From: JANXLO01 sp043762265
Lineage (GTDB): Bacteria > Armatimonadota > Chthonomonadetes > Chthonomonadales > Chthonomonadaceae
Direction of reading: 5' to 3'
Length of the DNA: 6,391 nt
Assembly (NCBI GenBank): GCA_043762265.1
Contig: JAYUMV010000307.1
Span: forward strand, 1-6,391
Positions 1 to 6,391 of this stretch are shown here, one piece after another. A model generated the notes under the pieces. It was not told the DNA's origin and ran no database searches. It worked only from the letters and a program-made list of their open reading frames with translations. Made by a program: the position numbers and the translations under genes. Each line of letters starts with the position of its first letter. Within the stretch, counting starts at the first letter, position 1.

Positions 1-317
1 AAATTCATGCTGTAGGAGTTGTCCAGGACGATGACGGCATAGACGCGGGAGTTCTGTGAGAGCAGAGGGATGCCGAGAGAACGCAGAACGGGGCGTGCAA
101 ATGCCAGGACCGCCAGCGCGACAATCAGCATGCGCAGCAGCAGCAGCAGGATCTCCTCGATCTGGAGGCGGCGTTTCTGCTTTCTCTGAGACTGAAGCAG
201 AAACTCCATGGCCGCCCAGGGGATCACTTTGAGTTTACGTCGCCGGATCAGGTGAATCAACAGCGGAACGGCGACCAGACCAAGGGCGACGAGAAAGGCA
301 GGGTTCAGAAAAGGCAT
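1..317 (-). CDS. BatA-like membrane protein with VWA domain, N-terminal part only
   Basis: The first 105 codons of a gene that runs off the left edge. The product begins MPFLNPAFLVALGL, with a first membrane helix at about 7-24, a basic linker (RRRKLK at 25-30, then W34..MEFLLQSQRKQKRR) and a second helix at 55-75 ending in ARP. This is the aerotolerance-regulator (BatA) N-terminal domain. It is followed by VYAVIVLDNSYSMN at 92-105, the start of a VWA domain with the metal-binding DxSxS motif (D99, S101, S103). Members of the family anchor a VWA domain in the inner membrane and belong with MoxR and DUF58 proteins; the link to oxygen tolerance comes from Bacteroides and need not hold here. The ATG at 317 is 30 bases from the DUF58 stop, and the ribosome site is poor (GGTGG about 13 bases ahead). 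Full length and C-terminal domains are not visible. Confidence 0.92.
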   Translation of the reverse strand, partial: MPFLNPAFLVALGLVAVPLLIHLIRRRKLKVIPWAAMEFLLQSQRKQKRRLQIEEILLLLLRMLIVALAVLAFARPVLRSLGIPLLSQNSRVYAVIVLDNSYSMN

Positions 318-347
318 AGTTAGGTTTTAACCACCGGTTTCGTGGGT

Positions 348-1253
348 TCAGTTATGCTGCATGCGATTGGCAAGATAGCGCGAGAGGGCCACATCGATCG
401 GCTGGTCGGTAGGAAACTGCTGGTAGTCCATGTTCAGTTCCCGACAGCCGCGTTTGAGGACAGCGAGGTAGTCGCCAAACACCTGGAGATACTCTTTGCG
501 CAGGGAGTTCGGCTCGGCAGTGATCGACGCCTCCCCTTCCATGCCTTCGAAGATGGCGGAATCACGGAACGGAAACTCCAGTTCGTCCCGATCTAGAATA
601 TGAAAGATCACGACCTCGTGCCGCTTATGGCGGAAGTGCTGCAAACCCTTCAGAATGGTCGCAGGGTCTCCGAACAGGTCGCTGAACAACAGGATCATAC
701 CGCGCCGTTTGATGCGCTCCGCCAGATCGTGAAACGTCGCGGCCAGATCGGTCTTAGGCGCATTGTCCTTGCGTTCGAGCGTCTCCAAAAGCAGCCGCAT
801 GTGCATGCTGGTGCTGGCCGGAGGAATATACTGCCGAACGCCGGAATCGAAGGTCGCCAGCCCCACAGAGTCCCGCTGTTTCATCAGCAGAGAGGCGATG
901 GCCGCCGCCGTGATCGCGGCATATTCGCGCTTGGAGAGCGCGGAGTTGACGCCCTTATAGTCCATGCTCGTGCTGGCATCGACCGCGAGGGTGCCTTTGA
1001 GATTGGTCTCTTCCTCGTACTGCTTGATCTGGTAGCGGTCGGAGCGGGCATAGACTTTCCAGTCGATGTGGCGGATCTCATCGCCGGAGACATAGTCGCG
1101 GTGCTGCGCGAACTCGACGCTGCTTCCCCGATGCGGGCTCTTGTGCATTCCGGTGATGACGCCTTCCACGACGGTACGGGCGCGTATCTCGAGTTTCGAG
1201 ATGCGCGCCAGCGTCTGTGGATCCGCCAGATGGCGGGAAGTGGTGTTCAGCAT
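348..1253 (-). CDS. DUF58 domain protein with VWA-type metal site
   Basis: A 301-residue DUF58 protein, the standard companion of MoxR ATPases, probably working with it at the inner face of the membrane. The DUF58 signature is plain at 47-85 (EFAQHRDYVSGDEIRHIDW, then Y68-AR and QYEEETN). The chain continues into a von Willebrand A-like fold with a metal-ion site DASTS at 92-96 (D92, S94, S96), a possible threonine ligand at T168 and an aspartate at D192 in FSDLFGD. No membrane segment is visible, so this is the short soluble form of the family. The ATG at 1253 has a good ribosome site, GAGAAGG, four bases ahead. It lies between the MoxR gene and the BatA-like gene in the classical order. Confidence 0.95.
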   Translation of the reverse strand: MLNTTSRHLADPQTLARISKLEIRARTVVEGVITGMHKSPHRGSSVEFAQHRDYVSGDEIRHIDWKVYARSDRYQIKQYEEETNLKGTLAVDASTSMDYKGVNSALSKREYAAITAAAIASLLMKQRDSVGLATFDSGVRQYIPPASTSMHMRLLLETLERKDNAPKTDLAATFHDLAERIKRRGMILLFSDLFGDPATILKGLQHFRHKRHEVVIFHILDRDELEFPFRDSAIFEGMEGEASITAEPNSLRKEYLQVFGDYLAVLKRGCRELNMDYQQFPTDQPIDVALSRYLANRMQHN

Positions 1254-1257
1254 GATG

Positions 1258-1264
1258 CCTTCTC
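1258..1264 (-). promoter_or_regulatory. Ribosome binding site of the DUF58 gene
   Basis: GAGAAGG lies four bases before the ATG at 1253, within the 22-base gap after the MoxR stop. It is the best Shine-Dalgarno match in the window and settles the DUF58 start. Confidence 0.6.
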
Positions 1265-1275
1265 TCGCCTATAGC

Positions 1276-2331
<1,056 letters not shown>

Positions 2332-2351
2332 GAGCTCTCTTTCGGGAAACG

Positions 2352-3494
2352 TTATTTTTTGATGCAGTAGGACAGGGCGATCAGCGTGTAGCTGGTGACG
2401 AGACCCGGCTGATTCTCCCAGTGGCGCGCATTGGTATTGAACCAGGAGCCGTCGGGATGCTGCTCCGCGAGCAGGTGCGCAGAGAGATCCTGCGCCCAGT
2501 CGTGGGGATTGCCGTCTTTATCGGTGATGATCTTCTGCCCGTAGGCATCCAGGGTCTTGGCCATCGTGTGATAGTAGTAGTAGAGGGAGTTGGTGCCCAT
2601 CCCCGGATTCTCGGTGACGGTATAGTGCCCGCGCAGCCAGTTGTACGCGGCTTGCGCGCGCGGATCGGATTTGGTGACGCCGCAGTAGATATAGCTTTTC
2701 AGTCCGGCGTAGGTCATCGAGCCATAGGAGGCGTGCTCGCCGACTTTCCCGTCGTTCTCGGTCGCCTTGCTGCCGCCCTGCGCTTCGTAGGCGAAACCGC
2801 CATCGTTCGGCCCCTCTTTCACCCAGGCCTGATCGTTGCTCTCTTTGCGGTTCTGAACCCGCTGCAGGAAGATCAGCGCCTTCTTAAAGACAGGAGCGTT
2901 GGCGGGCGTCCCGCTCGCATGCAGAGCTTCCAAGGCGTGCTGCAGGTTGGAGAGGTCCGGATGCGTCTCGTCGCCGGGATCGTCGCCGTAGCCGATTCCG
3001 CCGTACATAGGGTTGGACGGATTGATGCCCTCGTCCTCATCGAACTGCACCTTCGAAAGGTACTGCTGTGCCTTTAGAATAACGGGCTTGTAAGCCGCAT
3101 TATGCGCCTCGACCAGCGTGACGAGCGCAAGACTGGTGTTGTAGTTCGGCAGTGTGAGGGACGGCCCCATCGCATCGCTGTAGATCGCGCCGTTGGGCTT
3201 TGCCGACCGCGTGAGGAACTGAAGGCCTTTCGCAACCGCCGGATCGCCGAGTTCAGTCCGTCCGTTTCTCAAAAACGCGGAGAGAGCCAGCGCCGTAGTG
3301 GCGGGATAGTGGCCCCACGAGCCGTCGGTCTCCTGTGTTTTACGCAGATAGTCCAGCCCTTTCGCCACCGCCCGCCGCGCCTTCAGCAGCGACGCGTTCT
3401 GTGCGGAGGCCGCGAGGCTCTCCTCTGCCAGAAGGGACAAAGCGATCGGTGCGCCGACTGCGGCGCGAATCATCTGAGCGCGAGTCAGTTTCAT
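2352..3494 (-). CDS. Exported prenyltransferase/squalene-oxidase repeat protein (second paralogue)
   Basis: A 380-residue toroid repeat protein related to, but clearly diverged from, the one at 5268-6391. The N-terminus (LTRAQMIRAAVGAP, hydrophobic to about 23, then SLAASAQ) looks like an export signal and recalls a Tat signal with the second arginine missing. A QW motif stands at 45-60 (KG..YL...Q54...G58-S-W60) and another at 345-351 (Q345...G349-S-W351). Between them are repeat units with KGLQFL at 89-94, DGGFAYEAQGG at 231-241 and an aromatic run LYYYYHTMAKTL at 304-315. No DxDD motif is present; the DEDE at 152-155 does not fit it. ATG start with AAGGAAG ten bases ahead and 21 bases from the permease stop; the MoxR gene follows after 20 bases. 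The family is clear. Enzyme activity is not supported; ligand or peptide binding is a guess. Confidence 0.88.
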   Translation of the reverse strand: MKLTRAQMIRAAVGAPIALSLLAEESLAASAQNASLLKARRAVAKGLDYLRKTQETDGSWGHYPATTALALSAFLRNGRTELGDPAVAKGLQFLTRSAKPNGAIYSDAMGPSLTLPNYNTSLALVTLVEAHNAAYKPVILKAQQYLSKVQFDEDEGINPSNPMYGGIGYGDDPGDETHPDLSNLQHALEALHASGTPANAPVFKKALIFLQRVQNRKESNDQAWVKEGPNDGGFAYEAQGGSKATENDGKVGEHASYGSMTYAGLKSYIYCGVTKSDPRAQAAYNWLRGHYTVTENPGMGTNSLYYYYHTMAKTLDAYGQKIITDKDGNPHDWAQDLSAHLLAEQHPDGSWFNTNARHWENQPGLVTSYTLIALSYCIKK

Positions 3495-3504
3495 TTCCAG
3501 CCTA

Positions 3505-3511
3505 CTTCCTT
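3505..3511 (-). promoter_or_regulatory. Ribosome binding site of the second toroid repeat gene
   Basis: AAGGAAG lies ten bases before the ATG at 3494, in the 21-base gap after the permease stop. A nearer TAGG (3501-3504) could serve instead. Either fixes the start at 3494. Confidence 0.5.
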
Positions 3512-3515
3512 CAAA

Positions 3516-4436
3516 TCAGCTTTCCGTATGGTAGCTTCGCCGGAGCCGCAGGGCCGAGGCGACCAGTGCGCCGAGGGTCATCGACAGGAGCACGCCTGTC
3601 GTGGCGAACGGCGACGGGTAGTAAAATGGGTACTCCGGGGCCTCGGTGCGTTTGTAGATCCAGGGCACACGCAGAATATCTTTGTCGAGCGCGGCACAGA
3701 CGCCGCTGATCGGGTTTATCACCAGAGCCGCTTCGATCAGCGTGGTCGGGTTGTCCTGGCGACGGATCGGCGTGTTGAGCGCAAAGAGGCCGAACAGACA
3801 GATCGCCGAGAGCACAACAGAGAACAGGGCTCCACGCTCCCAGGAGCGGCCTGGACGCGCGCGAAGCGCACCGAGAAACCCGGACGCGCCGCTCATCAGC
3901 AGCATCGCCAATAGCACCGCATGCGCCGCTAAGATGGACCCGATGCCTCCCCTGTTTCCCGGTAAAAACTGAAAGCAGACCTGCACTGTCAGCCATGTCG
4001 CCAGCGAAATGCCCAGCACGCTTATCGGCACGGAGAGCGAGGCGAGCAGGCGACCAAGAGCAATCTCCCAGGCGGTCAAACGGGTCAGAAGCAGCGCCTG
4101 GATCGCCTCACACTCTATGCTAACGGGCACCGAGCCCGCTCCAAAAATCGCGCCTGCGCAGGGCAGCAAGAGGGCAGCGGCGATCATTTCGGTGGTCAGC
4201 CAGCGCAGCAAAAAGCGTACGGTGTTATTCGAATAGACACTGATCTGACCGAAAAACAGCGACTGTAGTCCGGCGGAAAGGACCAACAACAGGATCAGCA
4301 GTCCGAGCGCGCCGAGCAGATCCCTGCCGAGGCGTCTGCCTCGCCGCTGCCTGCGGAAGACGAGTGCGACCCCTGCCAGGGGAGCACGACGTTCCACGAT
4401 TGGCTGCGTCGTTGTCTCCACATTGGGCGCGTTCAC
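3516..4436 (-). CDS. ABC-2 type transporter permease
   Basis: This is an integral inner-membrane permease of the ABC-2 class, which pairs with a separate ATPase to export or flip substrates. The 306 residues show a basic cytoplasmic N-terminus (RRQRRGRR at 28-35) and six likely helices at about 40-62, 80-101, 126-157, 165-190, 202-220 and 277-298. Between helices 2 and 3, the segment at 108-131 (E108...ALLLTRLTAWEIALGR) follows the family pattern E..(x)..LLLTPL...EI..GK that forms the coupling region. A loop of about 55 residues separates helices 5 and 6. The start is GTG, fused to the previous stop as GTGA, with GGGAA six bases ahead, so translational coupling to the YdjY-domain gene is likely. 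No ATPase gene of the ABC type is in the window. Substrate unknown. Confidence 0.82.
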   Translation of the reverse strand: MNAPNVETTTQPIVERRAPLAGVALVFRRQRRGRRLGRDLLGALGLLILLLVLSAGLQSLFFGQISVYSNNTVRFLLRWLTTEMIAAALLLPCAGAIFGAGSVPVSIECEAIQALLLTRLTAWEIALGRLLASLSVPISVLGISLATWLTVQVCFQFLPGNRGGIGSILAAHAVLLAMLLMSGASGFLGALRARPGRSWERGALFSVVLSAICLFGLFALNTPIRRQDNPTTLIEAALVINPISGVCAALDKDILRVPWIYKRTEAPEYPFYYPSPFATTGVLLSMTLGALVASALRLRRSYHTES

Positions 4437-5254
4437 AGTCTGTTCCCGCCCCGCACCACTCTTTCCCGGTCATTCTGTTGCCGCGCAGAAGAGGAAGGGG
4501 GGGGCGCCGACACTGCTTTCACGACGAAATCGACCGGGGTGCCGCGCTTCGGAACCCGCTTTGTATTGACGACATAGCTGTTGGTCACTCCGCCCGACAA
4601 AGGATTGTCGAGTATGGCGGCAGGATCGTGGTAGACGGCGACAAGAGATTTCGCCAGATCGGCCTCGAATCCCTCTTTGATCACCCTGGATCCCGTGAAC
4701 ACCCACTGGTTGGGAGGAAGCGGCCGTTTGGCGGGCATGTCCAGCATCAGCTCTTCCGCCCGCGCTTCCTGCTCCGCGCCTTTCAAATCGTGCCAGCGTA
4801 TCTTGATCTCGACCGGCGCGCCTTGCGGAGTGGTGGGGTCGCCCTGAAACTTCAAGACGTTCTTCGGCTCCAGATCCAGCATCAGGAGGGCGACCTGCAG
4901 ATGCAGGGGGCGCACATCCAGCCGCAGCAGACTCTCATGGGTCTTGCCACCCGGCGCGACCGCAAGATACTCAATGGCGCCATCGTCCATATTGATCACC
5001 CCTTTGCAGGTGACGGTACGCGCCTTTGTGTCCACGATCACTGCGCCGATCCGATAGACGTTCTCGGTGATGCGTTCGACCTGTGGCGGCTTCGATGCTG
5101 CGCCGGTCTTCCGACCCGCCTTCTGCCCTGCCAGAATCGGTCTTGCCTCTATAAACCCCAACAGGAGGACGAGGCTGAACCACCGCCAGGCGTTCCTATG
5201 CGCGAAGGAATGGGGAACCTTGTATCTCATAGGCGGTAGCGCTGGCATAATCAT
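4433..5254 (-). CDS. YdjY-domain protein, probably exported
   Basis: The conserved core (about 70-246 of 273 residues) matches the YdjY-domain family, a domain of unknown biochemical function common in Planctomycetota-like genomes. The marks are GGKTHESLL at 102-110, followed by a run rich in L and V (LQVALLMLDL), then WVFTGSRV at 184-191, HDPAAILDNPL at 209-219 and a VVNTKRVPKRGTPV-like segment ending near 241. An N-terminal signal is likely: basic residues at 18-24, hydrophobic core at 26-36, then ILAG. I chose the ATG at 5254, 13 bases past the upstream stop. A GTG at 5257 and ATGs at 5248 and 5230 are also in frame. The frame stays open up to 5362, but that would overlap the end of the upstream gene by about 95 bases. 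The ribosome site is weak (AGAAG, 16 bases away). The C-terminal tail is low in complexity and charged, and follows an eight-C run. The TGA stop overlaps the permease start. Confidence 0.8.
   Translation of the reverse strand: MIMPALPPMRYKVPHSFAHRNAWRWFSLVLLLGFIEARPILAGQKAGRKTGAASKPPQVERITENVYRIGAVIVDTKARTVTCKGVINMDDGAIEYLAVAPGGKTHESLLRLDVRPLHLQVALLMLDLEPKNVLKFQGDPTTPQGAPVEIKIRWHDLKGAEQEARAEELMLDMPAKRPLPPNQWVFTGSRVIKEGFEADLAKSLVAVYHDPAAILDNPLSGGVTNSYVVNTKRVPKRGTPVDFVVKAVSAPPPSSSARQQNDRERVVRGGNRL
4443..4447 (-). promoter_or_regulatory. Ribosome binding site of the permease gene
   Basis: GGGAA lies six bases before the GTG at 4436, inside the last codons of the YdjY-domain gene. It supports the GTG start that overlaps the preceding TGA and suggests re-initiation by the same ribosome. 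Confidence 0.55.
4497..4504 (-). repeat. Eight-base C homopolymer inside the YdjY-domain gene
   Basis: On the coding strand eight consecutive C encode part of a proline-serine run (CCC CCC CCT) about 250 residues into the product, past the conserved domain. Such a tract can slip in replication or be miscounted in sequencing; a one-base change would alter the last 20 or so residues and the stop that overlaps the permease start. Confidence 0.6.
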
Positions 5255-5267
5255 CACGTCTGATTCG

Positions 5268-6391
5268 TCACTTCTGATAGATCGGGAGCAGTCCTGCCGG
5301 AACTTGCAGAACGAGAATGGACATGGCGGTCGCATACTCGGAACCGGCTTCGGAATAGCCAAAGTTGCCCCAGTTGCCGTCGCTGTCCTGCCGCTTCACG
5401 AGCATGTCCCGGACGCCGGGATACCAGCGTTTCCAGTAGTCGCCGCCAGCCTGATACATCGCCTGGGTCACATAGTAGATGGTGTAGAAGAAGTGCTCAC
5501 GGTACGTCCACTCGTTCCGACCGTCGAGCGGATGGTTAACCAGATACTGAAGCCCCTTCTGGCATTCCGGCGAGTCGCGCATGCCTGCCATCAAGAGGGA
5601 GAGACAACCCGCTCCGGTACGCGCAGGGCCGGGTTGGTGAATCGTTACCTGGTAGCTGAATCCGCCATCGTAGTTATTGGCGCAGCGTTTCATGTAGGCG
5701 AGAGCGCGGTCGATGGTGGACTGCGTGACTTTCAAACCGGCGTTGCGGGCGGCGCGGAGCGCGAGCACCTGGACGACCGTTACGGAGATATCGGAATCGC
5801 CCTGGGCTGGCTGATAGCGCCAACCCCCATCGAGTCGCGGCTGACCGTCGATGTTCTGGGTATCTTCGATAAGATGGATAGCGGCCTCGACCTTCGCTTT
5901 CAGATCGCGACGCCGGGTCATGCCGTAGACTTCCGCGAGAGCGAGGGTCGCGAAACCGTGCCCATACATCGGCTGTCCGCTCTGCCCGACCGAAGGATCG
6001 CTGCGCACCAGGCCGGGCGCGCCGAATCGGCCATCCATGCGCACGGATTTGGCAAGAAAGTCCACGGCTTCGTTCAGGACCAGACCGTACCGTCCTCGGC
6101 CAGGCTGATGTCCGGCCGACAGAAAGGCCAACAGAGTGAGGCCGGTGATCGCGACATCGCCGGTATAGCCGCCACTGCTCCAGTGGCCGTCCGCCAGTTG
6201 ATGCGCGGCCAGATACTGCAAGCCTTTATCGACCGCGTGCTCGGCTTCCGGCGTACCCAGATATTCGCGCGCCTCCACATCCCACGGCGAGATCACGACC
6301 TTGCGTGGCGGAGCCGCCGTCGGCTTCTTCTGCGCGACGGCCGGCAATGTGATGGCGACCAGGAGAATGCTGAGGAGCGTGAACAAGGAAA
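5268..6391 (-). CDS. Secreted prenyltransferase/squalene-oxidase repeat protein (alpha/alpha toroid), 5' end cut by window
   Basis: The protein resembles the terpenoid-cyclase/protein-prenyltransferase toroid family, but I see no cyclase DxDD motif, so a binding or structural role is more likely than cyclisation. Residues are counted from the TTG at 6386. A hydrophobic export signal (about 2-17, then AVAQ) comes first. A textbook QW motif follows at 54-69 (KG..YL...Q63...G67-H-W69) and a second near the C-terminus (Q333...G337-N-W339). Between them lie helix-pair repeats, including DGGW at 186-189, DGGF at 240-243 and an aromatic stretch at 299-305. The only start in the window is TTG. It has no basic residues before the hydrophobic core, and the frame is open to the edge, so the true start is probably a few codons upstream. 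It is the first visible gene of the block; the next begins about 13 bases after its TGA stop. Family assignment is firm, role unknown. Confidence 0.88.
   Translation of the reverse strand, partial: SLFTLLSILLVAITLPAVAQKKPTAAPPRKVVISPWDVEAREYLGTPEAEHAVDKGLQYLAAHQLADGHWSSGGYTGDVAITGLTLLAFLSAGHQPGRGRYGLVLNEAVDFLAKSVRMDGRFGAPGLVRSDPSVGQSGQPMYGHGFATLALAEVYGMTRRRDLKAKVEAAIHLIEDTQNIDGQPRLDGGWRYQPAQGDSDISVTVVQVLALRAARNAGLKVTQSTIDRALAYMKRCANNYDGGFSYQVTIHQPGPARTGAGCLSLLMAGMRDSPECQKGLQYLVNHPLDGRNEWTYREHFFYTIYYVTQAMYQAGGDYWKRWYPGVRDMLVKRQDSDGNWGNFGYSEAGSEYATAMSILVLQVPAGLLPIYQK

Noticed and set aside
135..149. Five CAG units as a microsatellite
   Set aside because: They encode five leucines in a predicted membrane helix of the BatA-like protein; a run this short is explained by leucine codon preference.
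318..347. Promoter or terminator between the DUF58 and BatA-like genes
   Set aside because: The 30-base gap is the longest in the window, but it holds no convincing -35/-10 pair and no stem followed by a T run.
3102..3914. Plus-strand open frame of 270 codons across the permease and the second toroid gene
   Set aside because: It crosses two real genes and their gap, and its product is arginine- and glutamine-rich without any motif.
4364..5239. Plus-strand open frame of 291 codons opposite the YdjY-domain gene
   Set aside because: Arginine- and histidine-rich translation with no family features; it spans the end of one convincing minus-strand gene and the start of another.
5255..5362. Longer N-terminus for the YdjY-domain protein starting at 5362
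   Set aside because: It would overlap the last 95 bases of the toroid gene and place 36 cysteine-, proline- and arginine-rich residues ahead of a signal-like segment; starts near 5254 fit the operon spacing.
2352..6391. Squalene-hopene cyclase or hopanoid biosynthesis genes
   Set aside because: The QW motifs tempt this call, but both proteins are about 370-380 residues, have export signals and lack the DxDD catalytic motif, and no other terpenoid gene is present.

Overview
The window is one end-to-end block of seven genes, all on the minus strand, packed with gaps of at most 30 bases and one 4-base overlap. No RNA gene, CRISPR array, insertion sequence or terminator is visible, and no stretch without a gene is long enough to hold much. 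Base composition is moderately GC-rich and even throughout, with no sign of recent transfer. The gene mix (QW-repeat 'prenyltransferase/squalene oxidase' proteins, a YdjY-domain protein, and a MoxR/DUF58/BatA set) is what I would expect of Planctomycetota, Armatimonadota or a related Gram-negative-type phylum. The lineage is an inference from gene content and not proven.

In transcription order (high to low coordinates): (1) 5268-6391, a secreted alpha/alpha-toroid repeat protein, cut by the right window edge; (2) 4433-5254, a secreted YdjY-domain protein; (3) 3516-4436, a six-helix ABC-2 type permease whose GTG start overlaps the stop of gene 2 (GTGA); (4) 2352-3494, a second exported toroid repeat protein; (5) 1276-2331, a MoxR-family AAA+ ATPase; (6) 348-1253, a DUF58 protein with a von Willebrand A-type metal site; (7) 1-317, the N-terminal part of a BatA-like membrane protein, cut by the left edge just after its own VWA metal motif begins.

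Genes 5-7 form the widespread MoxR-DUF58-BatA module. In that module a MoxR ATPase is thought to act as a chaperone-like remodeller on VWA-domain partners at the membrane. Genes 1-4 add an envelope component: two non-catalytic-looking toroid proteins, one small secreted domain protein and one permease. The layout implies one transcript and therefore a joint envelope or export function, but the substrate cannot be read from the sequence. The permease's ATPase and the promoter presumably lie beyond the right edge, and further VWA/Bat genes beyond the left edge.
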